A stretch of DNA of 38,700 nt from Crocinitomix sp. (GCA_015662905.1 DQTE01000088.1:1-38700); one strand, 5' to 3'. Shown: positions 1 to 9,990, counted from the stretch's first letter. Made by a program: numbers and translations. Notes: generated by a model from the sequence alone, not told the origin.

Positions 1-219
1 CCCACTCTTGTAAACCTGCTATTGTATTTTTTACATTAGGGTACATTCTCACAGCCATGATATAATTAAGTTTTTCACTTTCTAAATAACTCATTTTATC
101 ATTCAAACTAAAATAACTTTTTTACATCAATGACAGTCATCATTAAAAGGGTGTTATCTTTACCAAACTACAATAACATACTATTTCTAAAAGTATTAGC
201 CGAAAAAAACAAAGTAAAT

Positions 220-987
220 TCAAATATATCCTACTAACCAATAGGTTAAGTAACCAATCCACTCATGAATTAGCTTATTCCAATCATTTAAAACCGACTC
301 ATTAGGAATGAAATATTGGTCAAAATAATACCCTCTATTTTTCCCTGTATAATGGTCGGTAGAAAAAACACCGAAATTTTTAAAGCCTACTTTTTCAAAG
401 CAAGCTTTTGAACGTTTCATGTGCAAAGCTGAGGTTACTAACAAAACCTTTTCTTGTTTGGGTGTTTGATCTAAAATCTTTTTTGTTTCTATCGCATTTT
501 GATAGGTGTTTTTAGATTTAGACTCTACTATAATATCATTCTCAGGAATACATTCATCTATTAAAATTTGTTTGAATTGTTCTGCCTCTCTTAAACCTTT
601 ATCAACTAAAAATCCACTGTCACCAGATATTAATATTTTATCTACTTTACCTAAATGATACAAATGGATTGCCTGCCAAATTCTATCCCCACCCCTTCTA
701 ATACTTATTCTTTCTAAATCTGTATTATATTCTGCCATCCCCCCTAAAACAACCGCTACATCATATTTACCTACCTCTTTAATAGGCGTCCCTTTATCTT
801 CCCACAACCTTGTAAACTCTAAAAAAATAACATTATTAGTAAAGAATAAAAGCAAAACAATACCAATTTTAAAAAATCGCTTTTTCCTATTCACATTTTT
901 AGTAACAAATGAAAAAATAAAAAAGAATAAAATCCAATTGAACGGATTTATAAAATAAGAAAGTATTTTGGATAAAATAAAAAACAT
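220..987 (-). CDS. YdcF/SanA/ElyC-like DUF218 family membrane protein
   Basis: Hydrophobic N-terminus, then VAVVLGGM...RIWQAIHLYHLGKVDKILISGDSG...VESKSKNTYQNAIETKKIL, typical of DUF218. The ORF track starts at a TTG (1026); the in-frame ATG at 987 is the more likely start. Confidence 0.85.
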   Translation of the reverse strand: MFFILSKILSYFINPFNWILFFFIFSFVTKNVNRKKRFFKIGIVLLLFFTNNVIFLEFTRLWEDKGTPIKEVGKYDVAVVLGGMAEYNTDLERISIRRGGDRIWQAIHLYHLGKVDKILISGDSGFLVDKGLREAEQFKQILIDECIPENDIIVESKSKNTYQNAIETKKILDQTPKQEKVLLVTSALHMKRSKACFEKVGFKNFGVFSTDHYTGKNRGYYFDQYFIPNESVLNDWNKLIHEWIGYLTYWLVGYI

Positions 988-1033
988 AATTGTTAACTTT
1001 AGCACAATATTAATTAAATAAAACAAAATAATT

Positions 1034-1891
1034 ATGCCTAAAACAACAAAAGATATCGAACAATACTCTTCTAACTATGTTGACTATGCTAATCTTGACT
1101 TCTGGATTGACAAATCCGTAGAATGGGGAACTAAATTACTAATAGCTGCTGCCATATTGGTTATAGGAATGATGATTGCGAATAAAATTGCAAGAATTAT
1201 ACAAAAAGCACTTAATAAAAAGAAATTTGACAAATCACTAACCACTTTTTTATCAAGTTTAGTTACGGTTTCTTTAAAAATTTTGGTTGTCATTACAGCA
1301 TTAGGACAGCTTGGTGTTGAAATGACTTCTTTTATTGCTTTAATAGGTGCTGCGGGATTAGCAATTGGAATGGCTTTTTCTGGTACATTAGGAAATTTTG
1401 CAGGTGGAGTAATGATATTAATTTTTAGACCATACAAAGTAGGCGATTATATTTCTGCTCAAGGTGAAGAAGGAATTGTAAAAGATATACAGATTTTTAA
1501 CACCATTATTTTAACGTTAGACAACAAAACAATTATTGTTCCAAACGGTGCTATGGCAAATGGAAATATGACTAATTTTACAATGCAAGAAAAGAGAAGA
1601 GTTGATTTTACTGTTGGTATTGCTTATGGTGATGACTACGAAAAAGCAAAATCTATTTTAGAAAAATTTATTGCTGAAGATGATAAAATTTTACAAAATG
1701 AAGATAACTTTATTGGTTTAGTGGAGTTGGCTGATAGTTCTGTAAATATTGCACTGAGAGTTTGGTGTAAAACTGATGATTACTGGGATGTTTATTTTAA
1801 AATGAATGAGCGTATTTACAAAGAATTTGAACAAGTAGGTTTGAATATACCATTTCCTCAGCTTGATGTACATATTAATAATAAGAATTAA
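1034..1891 (+). CDS. MscS-family small-conductance mechanosensitive ion channel
   Basis: TM helices, then GAAGLAIGMAFSGTLGNFAGGVMILIFRPYKVGDYI...GIVKDIQIFNTIILTLDNKTIIVPNG, the classic MscS pore and beta domain. Confidence 0.93.
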   Translation: MPKTTKDIEQYSSNYVDYANLDFWIDKSVEWGTKLLIAAAILVIGMMIANKIARIIQKALNKKKFDKSLTTFLSSLVTVSLKILVVITALGQLGVEMTSFIALIGAAGLAIGMAFSGTLGNFAGGVMILIFRPYKVGDYISAQGEEGIVKDIQIFNTIILTLDNKTIIVPNGAMANGNMTNFTMQEKRRVDFTVGIAYGDDYEKAKSILEKFIAEDDKILQNEDNFIGLVELADSSVNIALRVWCKTDDYWDVYFKMNERIYKEFEQVGLNIPFPQLDVHINNKN

Positions 1892-2060
1892 TACGAAACA
1901 AGATTGATGCTCGATAAAAGGCAAAGACCGTTCGTTTTGCTATCTGACATAAGACAGAATACTTGTCAATTTATTATTTTATAAATTCTTTTAACTGAAC
2001 TCTCAAATACAAAAACATAAGTTTTTTTTTCTGAAGGTAGTCATTGTTAATATAGAAAAT

Positions 2061-2744
2061 TTAAACAATTATTTCTCCATTTTCATTAGTGGTAAGTGCT
2101 TCACTCATAAAGTTAAAAAATGGTCGCATTGCTTTAAAAGTATTGTCAATCATTAAAGCAAAATCTTTACTCAAGACTTCTTCATCTGTAAAAGGTTTTA
2201 CGAGTAAAAATTGTTTATATCTTAATAAATCTATATACTTATGATTTTTATCAAAACCTTTGGGTGCTGTTTTTAGTTTTTTTCCTTTTAGTTCTCCAAA
2301 ATTTGTTTTAAATTCTTTTGAGTTGATAATTTGTAATAATTCATCACCAAATTCAAGAATATTTGTTCTAATTTTTTTTAAATCTTTTGAATTAGGGTTC
2401 CAAAAACCTCCACCAACAAAAGAAAGTTTAGGCTCAATATGAAAGTAATACCCACCTCTTAAAAGTTTTGTAGCTCTTTTATAGTATCCTCCCCAATGTA
2501 TTTTATATGGCGTTTTATCTTTAGAAAATCTAACATCTCTATATATTCTATAAACTGATTTTTTACCAGATACAGTTTCAATATTATCGTGTTGGTTAAG
2601 GCGTTTTAAAACGTCATCTGCAAAATGTATGATATCATTTCTATTTTGTTCATACAAATGTTTGTTTGCTGAAAACCAGTCTCGGTTATTGTTTTTTTTT
2701 AAATCTTTTAAAAAAATTAGATTTTGTTTATTGAGGGTGCTCAT
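2061..2744 (-). CDS. DUF2461 (TIGR02453-like) family protein
   Basis: FLKDLKKNNNRDWFSANKHLYEQ... and YRIYRDVRFSKDKTPYKIHWGGYYKR are typical of DUF2461. Confidence 0.85.
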   Translation of the reverse strand: MSTLNKQNLIFLKDLKKNNNRDWFSANKHLYEQNRNDIIHFADDVLKRLNQHDNIETVSGKKSVYRIYRDVRFSKDKTPYKIHWGGYYKRATKLLRGGYYFHIEPKLSFVGGGFWNPNSKDLKKIRTNILEFGDELLQIINSKEFKTNFGELKGKKLKTAPKGFDKNHKYIDLLRYKQFLLVKPFTDEEVLSKDFALMIDNTFKAMRPFFNFMSEALTTNENGEIIV

Positions 2745-3837
2745 CTTTTAATATTATTGTTCTAAACCCTTTAGATTGGTATGTTTCAATTCTCCCTTTA
2801 GTATTATAAAAAATTAAATAGACTTCAATATCATCTATTTTTTTTGATTTGATAAACTTTACAGTTTTTTCTACTCCCATAACCATGAAAGCTGTTGCGA
2901 GTCCGTCTGCTAAGGCACAATTATTGGCAACTACCGTTGCGCTTAATAATGAATGTTTAACTGGATAACCTATTTTTGGATTTAACGTATGTGAATATTT
3001 GATGCCATCTTTTTCATAGAATTTACGGTAAGAACCTGATGTAGCAACAGCTTTGTTGTTCAAAGAGATGATTTCTTGTATTTCTCTTGTTTGTGCATTT
3101 GATTTTTCAATAGGTTTATCAATTCCTATTCGCCAATAATGTCCTTCTGAATTTTTACCTTTAACTCTAATTTCTCCACCAATTTCTACGAAATAATTTT
3201 TTGCATTTCTTTTGTCTAACTCTTCACAAATCACATCTACAGACAAGCCCTGAGCTATGGCGTTAAAATCTAATTTTGCTTGAGGTGTGTTTTTTATAAT
3301 AAAAGAATTTTCAAGGGTGGAATCAGGTTGATAAGGTTTAAACGTAAAATGGTGGCCGTCATTGAACCCTATTAATTTTAACAAAGAATCAACTGTTGAG
3401 GAATCAGGAACATTTTGAATATCTTCCATAAACCCCCAACCTTTTACTAACGGATATACAGTTGGGTCAAAAGCGCCATTGGTTAGTTCATAAATGTATT
3501 GCGATTGTTTAAGACATCTGTTAAAAAAGTTAAGTGAGTCTCTATAGGTAAATGTACCTGCGGGTGCATTGTTTAGTTGGCTCAAAATAGATTGAGGAAT
3601 ATATGAACTCAAAGCCAGGTCAAACTGGTGAAGTAATTGGTCTATTTCATCATGGGTAATTTTAATGTTGTCATTAACAATAATGGAATAGGTTGTACCT
3701 TGTGTGTTTCCGTATAATTGTAGGGGATTTATAGAAGTTTCTTGTGTTTTAATTTGTTCTGTTTGCTTATTTTGATTAGAAGAATTGCAAGCAATCATAA
3801 AAATTATTGTAAGGACTAACCAAATATTTTTTTTCAT
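2728..3837 (-). CDS. apbE: FAD:protein FMN transferase (ApbE family), probable lipoprotein
   Basis: Lipobox-like MIACNSS; GTTYSI, LDFNAIAQGLSVD, VEIGGEIRVKGKN, KAVATSGSYRKFYE, YSHTLNPKIGYPV are ApbE motifs. Confidence 0.9.
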   Translation of the reverse strand: MKKNIWLVLTIIFMIACNSSNQNKQTEQIKTQETSINPLQLYGNTQGTTYSIIVNDNIKITHDEIDQLLHQFDLALSSYIPQSILSQLNNAPAGTFTYRDSLNFFNRCLKQSQYIYELTNGAFDPTVYPLVKGWGFMEDIQNVPDSSTVDSLLKLIGFNDGHHFTFKPYQPDSTLENSFIIKNTPQAKLDFNAIAQGLSVDVICEELDKRNAKNYFVEIGGEIRVKGKNSEGHYWRIGIDKPIEKSNAQTREIQEIISLNNKAVATSGSYRKFYEKDGIKYSHTLNPKIGYPVKHSLLSATVVANNCALADGLATAFMVMGVEKTVKFIKSKKIDDIEVYLIFYNTKGRIETYQSKGFRTIILKDEHPQ

Positions 3838-3892
3838 TTTATTTTGACTGTATTAATTGGACAGAAATTATGTTTTTTTGAAACTTTTATCA

Positions 3893-6800
3893 TTAATTGC
3901 GGACTAAATCAGCATTTTCGGTTTCTTGATTCCATTGAGCTTCCGTTATGGGTTCTCCATCTTTTGTATATGTTGTTGCGTATCTTGTTTTTGTTTTTTC
4001 ATACACAAATCCTTGTCCTTGTATTACAACGATTCGTCTAACGGTAAATGATTGTAACAGTCCTCTACTGTCTTTATCTTGGTATATTTCTTCAGTTACA
4101 CCTTCAGGGTATTTTTTACCAATTTCATTTTTAACATAAACCTTCTCTTTTGGCGTATCAACTTCTTCTTTCATGTGGGTTAAGTAGTTTTCTGTTGCAT
4201 TAACTTTTTCTTGATTTTTTTCTGTTTCAATAGTTTGTTTATCTTTTAAATTTTGTGCAGTTTCATTTACTTTATCTTGATTTTTAACCGTAGATTCATT
4301 TCCTTTTCTATGTTCATCAGCATTTTTATCTTTCATATTTTCCACGTATTCTTTTGTAGAATAAGAATCGTCTTGATTTACACTGTTTAAATCAGATTGT
4401 GTGGTATGTATTTCATCTTGTATTTTTACCACTTCTTCTTCATACCCTTGTCTCTCCTGCTCTTTTTGGGAAAATATTTCTGATTGTTCTTCAATATTAC
4501 TATCAACATGATCTTTGGTCGTATTGGTTGAAGCATCTTGTTCTATCACATAGTTTTCTTGAGTTCTACTTATTTCTTCTTCAATTTGTACTTTTTTAAC
4601 CTCCATTTTTTGGCGTGGCACATCATTAGCCATATTATTTATGACAATTTCATCTTGAATATGGTCTGTGTATGTTTTAGTGTCATAATTGATGTCAAGT
4701 TGTTTATTTTGCATTTCAGTAGAATAAGCGGTGTTGGTTTCTTCAATTTCAATGACTTTATCTTCCATTGATTGTCTATCTAAATCTGCACCTACCATAT
4801 AGTTACGTTGCCCATCTTTCATCACAACAATTTCTGCTTGAGTTTGGTAATTATAATCTTCTTGTTGCCATGCATTTTTAGTGTTTTCATTAAGATTAAG
4901 GATTTTCATATCTATCACATAAACCTCCATATTTTTTCTATCTACATCCATGTTTGGATCGGCTGTTACGTGTTTTTCTTTTTCATTTTCAACATAATTT
5001 TTGGTACTATACACTTGACTGTATTGGGCATTAGAATTTTGCTGATTTTCGGTATTTACCTCTGTTTGAATACTTACTACCTCTGCCTCATATTCTTGCC
5101 GTTCTACTTCTGCGTTGTATTCAACTTCAGATATTTCATCTGTTAGGCTTGTAATAACATCTTTTTGTCTAAATATTACATGCTCATTATAAATTGCTTC
5201 CTCCCTTTGTGTTCCCACATATTCCTCTGTCATGGTAATTACAGCTTTTTCGGATTTTTCACGTCCAATTTCACCTTCGTAAGCTTGTTCTCTTACATCA
5301 ACTTCCATTTGGTCAGTTGTTTCTTTTGCCAAAACAGTGGCATTTTCTTCTTTTTCTGCCCAGTCATGTTTAAAATTCATTACCTCATCTTTGTGTTCTA
5401 CTACTGCATTAGACGAATTATACTCTCTTTGATCTTGGTCATCCATTAGCATTTTTTCCATATCTTGTTCTGACAATCCAACCACTTTTTCGCCTAGGTT
5501 TCTCATCTCTGTTTTTTTAGCTTTAGGGGGATGTAGAATAGCATTAATTTTTGTTATTTGAGCATTTGGGTAAGAATTATCCCAAGTAGGCTGAAATCTT
5601 ATAGCACGTTCATATAATTCTTTTGATTTTTTATAATTAGCTTTGGAAAAGTACTCATCAGCCTTTATTATCATTTTATTATATTGTTCTTTATTAAACC
5701 CACCTAGTTTTGAATCAATTTTTGCAATTTGGTCTTTAGGGTATGCGTCATTTTTGACTTCATAAGCTTTTTGATATATAGGTCTTGCCTCTTTCCATTT
5801 TTGAGTTTCAAATAAGTTATCAGCTTTTTGTATCAGTGTTTGATATTCTTGCTCTAACTTTTGGTCTTTTAAAATCTGTTTAATCTCATCTATTCTTCTA
5901 GGTGGAATTGGATCACTACTATTCATTCCTTTTGCCCTTTCGAATAAACTCAAAGCTTTTTCATAATTTCCTTTGTCAAAATATTCTTGTGCTTTATCAA
6001 TAAGTTTTTGATAAGCGGTATTAATTTCATTACTCGATTCACTTTTCATCTTACTCTCACACAATACTATTCTATCTCTCGGGTGTTGTTCTGACGGAAA
6101 GTATCCTAACGCATCTTCATATTTAGCTTTTGCATCACTCCATTTTTTATTATCAAATAAGGCATCTGCTTCTGCTACTAATTGTTCATATTTTTGTCTT
6201 TTCTCTGCCTTTTGTTTCTCATCAGCCAAAGCTGAATTAATTTCATCAATTTTTTTTATTACGTATTTATCTGTTGGTTTGATGTTTTGTGCTTGTAAGT
6301 ATTTTTCTAAGGCTTGTTTATATGAATTAGCGTAAAATAAATTATCAGCCGATTTAACCAAATCTTTGTAGGCTTGTTCTTTCTTACTCTCCTCATCAAC
6401 TTTTTGATTTTCATTATTTTTAATCTCTTGAATTTCTTTTAACTTGTCTTTTGGATATTGTTCATTTTCTTTTACTGATAAAGCTTTGTTATAGTATTGT
6501 ATGGCTTGGTCATAGGCTTTATTTGTAAAATAGCCATCAGCTTTATCTGTATAGGTTTTATATTCTTCATCTTTTTCTATAGCTTTTAACTCTGCAATTT
6601 TTTGCTGTGCTTTTTTTATTTGTTCATCAGGATAGGTTTTAGAATCATCAATTGATTTAGCTTGATTATAGTATTCAATGGCTTGCAACCAATCTTCACT
6701 GTTAAATTTAGCATCTGCCAACTGTATTTTGGCTTTATAGTTTTCTTCTTTAGATTTTTTTGAATTGATTTCGTCAATTTTTGTTTGTATTTCACCAATT

Positions 6801-9649
6801 TTTTGTTTGATATTTGCCGTTTGTTTTTTGTTGTAGGCTGCTTTATAAGTTTCTAACGCATTTTGCCAATCTTCATTATTTTCATACGCTTTGGCTTTTG
6901 ATATAAGCTCATTATATTCTTTTTCTAACGCTTCTTGCTTTTCAATGTCAGCTATTTTTTTTTGGATATCAATTATTCTCTCTTCAGCGTGTTGAGACGG
7001 CATAATTGATTTGGCGACTTTATACTTTTCTAACGCTTTTTGATATTTATTATCACTATATAATTGGTCTGCTTCTTTAATGGCCGCATCAAATTTTGCT
7101 TTTTGTTCTGCTTGTGATTGACTTTTAGCTATAAGTGCATCAATATCTTTTATTTTTTGTTCTAAAACAGCATCTCCATTTTTTAAGTCAATGGCTTTTT
7201 GGTAATTTATTTTAGCGGTTTGATAGTCTTTTGTATCAAAGGCTGCATTACCTTTCTTAATGTACTCTTCAATTTGTTTTTTGAGTTCTGCAGCTTCTTG
7301 TTCTGCTTTAATCAGAGCATTAACTTCTTCAATTTTAGCTTTTGCTTCCGCATCATCTTCTTTTAAAGACAAGGCTTCATTATAAGCTGAAAGTGCAGAC
7401 ATATAATTTTTATTTGCCTGAAGTTCCTTACCTTCTTTCATTTTTGCTTGATAATCCTTTTCTCTTTGTTCGGCTGATTTTAAATTGGCTAAAATTGTAT
7501 TGATTTCGTTTATTTTGGTTTGAGGTTCTTGTTTGTTGGGATACACACCTAACGCTAAATTATAAGCTTCAATAGCTTCTTGATACTTTTTATTTTGGTA
7601 ATAATTGTCAGCTTTTTGCATAGCCGCTTTATATTCGGCATCTTTTTTCGCTTGCGCCTCTCTTTGGGTGAGAAGATTGTTTATTTCTGATATTTTGTCT
7701 TTTGGTTTATTTTCTGATGGAAATAATATTGATGCTTGAATATATTTAGCTTTAGCTTCTTCAAGCTTGTCGGCTGCAAATAAATTATCTGCTTGCGATA
7801 TCAGGTCATCATACTCTTTTTGTTTAGCCTTTTCAGCCTCTTCTTTAGCTTTTTGTTCAGCTATTTTTGAATTAATGTCTGCTATTCTTTGAGTTGGATG
7901 ACTTTCGCCTGATTTTAATTTTAGGGCTTCATTATATTTTTCAATAGCAGTTTGCCAATTCTCGTTATCGTAGGCTTTATCTGCTGCATCAATGGCTGAT
8001 TGATATTTAGTTTCCAATTCTTTTGCCTTGTTTTCGGCTTCTATTTTTTCTTGTTTTAACCTCTCAGCTTCTGCTTTTTTCTTTTCTACCTCAGCATCAG
8101 CTTTAATATCTAATGCTTTGTTATATTTTATAATAGCATCATCATACAATTTTGCTTGCAAAGCTGTATTACCTTCTTGTACTAAGGTGTTAAATTCTTC
8201 TTCTTTAGCAGCTTGATCTTTTAAAATTTGATTAATTTGCTTAATCTTTGTTTTTGGTTCCTCTGCAGTGGTTTTCATTTCTGCGGCGGTAGTATATAAA
8301 GCGAGTGCTTTATTGTAATCTTTAGCGTCAAAAGCCGTTTTGGCTTCAGTCATTTTTGCTTGATACTCTTCTTCTTTTCTTTTGGCTTCTTCTTCTTTTG
8401 CTTTTTGCTCGGCTAATTTTTGTTCTATTTTATTTAATTGGGCTTTTAGGTGATTATCTTCTGGAAAATATGATTTAGCTTCAAGGTATTTTTCTTTGGC
8501 TTTATTGTACTCTTTGTTATTAAACAGATTATCGGCAGATTCTATTAGGGCATCAAATTTCGCTTTATTTTCTTGTGCTTCTTTTTCGGCTTTTGCTTTT
8601 TCTTCTTTAGCTTTTTTGGCATTATCAAGTTTTGTTTTAACTGTAGCATCATCAAATAAGCCAAGGGCTTCAGTGTATTTAGAAATGGCATCATCAAAAT
8701 TTTGGTTAGACACCGCTTTGTCACCATCAGTTACTAATTGATTAAATTTATCTTGTTCCGCTTTTTGATCTGCTAATATTTTTTGAATTTTGGCTATTTG
8801 ATCTTTTGGTTCTTGTTCCTTGTTTGTTCCCTTAACTATTGTAATTGCTTGGTTGTACAAATCAAGGGCTTTTTGGTAATCTTTGGCATCAAAAGCTGAT
8901 TTGGCTTCAGTCATTTTTGCTTGATACTCTTTTTCTTTTTCAGCTTGAGCCGCCAATTTGTCTAATTCCTTTTGTGCTGCATCTCTTTTAGCTTTAACAT
9001 TAGCATCATCTTTTAGACCTAGTGCCAAATTGTATTGTTCTACCGCAGTTTTATAATTCTTTTTTGAAACGGCGTTATCGCCTGCTTTTACATAAGCGTT
9101 AAAATCTGCTTCTGTTTTGGCTCGTTCTTCCTCTTGTTTTGCTAATTCTTCTTTTTTCTCTTCAATTTGTTTTTTGAGCTCCTCAATCTTTTTCAGCATT
9201 TGCTTTGTGTACGATACATCATATTCAAATTGATAACCATCAGGTGTAAATTGAAAAGCTATCATTGGTGTAGTTTCTAAAAAAGAGAAATCTACACCTT
9301 CTACAGATTCAAAAAGGCTAACTTCCATTGTTTGTCCTGTTACATATTCCAAATCTTCAGGGGTATCATATCTAGCATCAACCTCAGCCATTTTGGTTAC
9401 ATAGCCTTGCTTTTTAAATTTGATTTGATAAACGTGACCTACGGGCACTTCTACATCATTAACCTTTCCTTTTGAATTGGTTGTAGAAGTTTGTATTTTT
9501 TTACCATCTTGATATATTTCAATGGTAACACCTGGTAAACTTTTACGTGTAGCTTCATCTTTAGCTTTTACGTAAAACACCACTACAGGGTCTTGAGCAT
9601 GCAAGTTTCCCGCAATTAAAAGTAATATGATAAATAATAATTTTTTCAT
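3893..9649 (-). CDS. 1918-aa secreted repeat protein: signal peptide, Ig/carboxypeptidase-regulatory-like N-terminus, about 20 TPR-like/coiled-coil repeats, 54-aa repeat array, short C-terminal domain
   Basis: Uninterrupted ORF; Sec-type signal MKKLLFIILLLIAGNLHAQ; repeat structure read directly from the translation (see repeat features). Confidence 0.9.
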   Translation of the reverse strand: MKKLLFIILLLIAGNLHAQDPVVVFYVKAKDEATRKSLPGVTIEIYQDGKKIQTSTTNSKGKVNDVEVPVGHVYQIKFKKQGYVTKMAEVDARYDTPEDLEYVTGQTMEVSLFESVEGVDFSFLETTPMIAFQFTPDGYQFEYDVSYTKQMLKKIEELKKQIEEKKEELAKQEEERAKTEADFNAYVKAGDNAVSKKNYKTAVEQYNLALGLKDDANVKAKRDAAQKELDKLAAQAEKEKEYQAKMTEAKSAFDAKDYQKALDLYNQAITIVKGTNKEQEPKDQIAKIQKILADQKAEQDKFNQLVTDGDKAVSNQNFDDAISKYTEALGLFDDATVKTKLDNAKKAKEEKAKAEKEAQENKAKFDALIESADNLFNNKEYNKAKEKYLEAKSYFPEDNHLKAQLNKIEQKLAEQKAKEEEAKRKEEEYQAKMTEAKTAFDAKDYNKALALYTTAAEMKTTAEEPKTKIKQINQILKDQAAKEEEFNTLVQEGNTALQAKLYDDAIIKYNKALDIKADAEVEKKKAEAERLKQEKIEAENKAKELETKYQSAIDAADKAYDNENWQTAIEKYNEALKLKSGESHPTQRIADINSKIAEQKAKEEAEKAKQKEYDDLISQADNLFAADKLEEAKAKYIQASILFPSENKPKDKISEINNLLTQREAQAKKDAEYKAAMQKADNYYQNKKYQEAIEAYNLALGVYPNKQEPQTKINEINTILANLKSAEQREKDYQAKMKEGKELQANKNYMSALSAYNEALSLKEDDAEAKAKIEEVNALIKAEQEAAELKKQIEEYIKKGNAAFDTKDYQTAKINYQKAIDLKNGDAVLEQKIKDIDALIAKSQSQAEQKAKFDAAIKEADQLYSDNKYQKALEKYKVAKSIMPSQHAEERIIDIQKKIADIEKQEALEKEYNELISKAKAYENNEDWQNALETYKAAYNKKQTANIKQKIGEIQTKIDEINSKKSKEENYKAKIQLADAKFNSEDWLQAIEYYNQAKSIDDSKTYPDEQIKKAQQKIAELKAIEKDEEYKTYTDKADGYFTNKAYDQAIQYYNKALSVKENEQYPKDKLKEIQEIKNNENQKVDEESKKEQAYKDLVKSADNLFYANSYKQALEKYLQAQNIKPTDKYVIKKIDEINSALADEKQKAEKRQKYEQLVAEADALFDNKKWSDAKAKYEDALGYFPSEQHPRDRIVLCESKMKSESSNEINTAYQKLIDKAQEYFDKGNYEKALSLFERAKGMNSSDPIPPRRIDEIKQILKDQKLEQEYQTLIQKADNLFETQKWKEARPIYQKAYEVKNDAYPKDQIAKIDSKLGGFNKEQYNKMIIKADEYFSKANYKKSKELYERAIRFQPTWDNSYPNAQITKINAILHPPKAKKTEMRNLGEKVVGLSEQDMEKMLMDDQDQREYNSSNAVVEHKDEVMNFKHDWAEKEENATVLAKETTDQMEVDVREQAYEGEIGREKSEKAVITMTEEYVGTQREEAIYNEHVIFRQKDVITSLTDEISEVEYNAEVERQEYEAEVVSIQTEVNTENQQNSNAQYSQVYSTKNYVENEKEKHVTADPNMDVDRKNMEVYVIDMKILNLNENTKNAWQQEDYNYQTQAEIVVMKDGQRNYMVGADLDRQSMEDKVIEIEETNTAYSTEMQNKQLDINYDTKTYTDHIQDEIVINNMANDVPRQKMEVKKVQIEEEISRTQENYVIEQDASTNTTKDHVDSNIEEQSEIFSQKEQERQGYEEEVVKIQDEIHTTQSDLNSVNQDDSYSTKEYVENMKDKNADEHRKGNESTVKNQDKVNETAQNLKDKQTIETEKNQEKVNATENYLTHMKEEVDTPKEKVYVKNEIGKKYPEGVTEEIYQDKDSRGLLQSFTVRRIVVIQGQGFVYEKTKTRYATTYTKDGEPITEAQWNQETENADLVRN
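4292..5263 (-). repeat. Six tandem 54-aa (162-bp) repeats in the C-terminal third of the 1918-aa protein
   Basis: Units start at aa 1463, 1517, 1571, 1625, 1679 and 1733 with REKSEKAVITM, RQEYEAEVVSI, RKNMEVYVIDM, RQSMEDKVIEI, RQKMEVKKVQI, RQGYEEEVVKI. Each is exactly 54 residues. A second motif recurs at unit position 31: FRQKDVI, YSTKNYV, YQTQAEI, YDTKTYT, NTTKDHV, YSTKEYV. Confidence 0.85.
5520..9103 (-). repeat. About 20 tandem TPR-like repeats (about 55-65 aa each) in the 1918-aa protein
   Basis: Repeated motif [YF]xxxxxxAdxxfxxxxYxxAixxYxxAlxxk...pxxkixxIxxxl, from FNAYVKAGDNAVSKKNYKTAVEQYNLAL to YNKMIIKADEYFSKANYKKSKELYERAI. Confidence 0.88.
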
Positions 9650-9960
9650 TTATTTCATATACAAGTAAAAACTAACAATGTTCATTTCATTTTTTAGTTA
9701 AAAATCAATCACTTAGTAAAAAACTCAACAAATTAAAATATTCATTTCTGTCTATTCTTACAAATATCTTAAAAAATTATGAGACTAACGCAGTTTTAAG
9801 CGTATAAAATACAAACATAAATCATACCGAATAAAATTATGCTATGAACGGTTAGTCAAATAACTATAATATCTATAAACTAAAACGTGAATAAATAAGA
9901 AATGTTACGAAAAAAAACTCACAAAATAAGTAAGTTATATTTTTTTATTTAATATTTTAT

Positions 9961-9968
9961 TATATTTG
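9961..9968 (+). promoter_or_regulatory. Putative Bacteroidota -7 promoter element (TATATTTG)
   Basis: Matches TAnnTTTG, 22 nt before the ATG at 9991; no clear -33 box seen. Confidence 0.4.
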
Positions 9969-9990
9969 AAGAAATTTTAAATTAAATATT

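Noticed and set aside
3893-4135. T9SS sorting domain at the end of the 1918-aa protein
   Set aside because: Lacks the YPNP...G.Y...I.......K..V pattern seen in the endonuclease and monooxygenase tails.
3948-5449. Plus-strand ORFs antisense to the 1918-aa gene (for example 4808..5146 and 5165..5449)
   Set aside because: They are Phe/Ile/Leu/Cys-rich reverse complements of Lys/Glu/Asn codons in a strong repeat ORF; no start-site or domain support.
5520-9103. Regular DNA periodicity that could be mistaken for a CRISPR-like or satellite array
   Set aside because: The periodicity is in-frame, protein-level and diverged at the DNA level; there are no identical short repeats with unique spacers.
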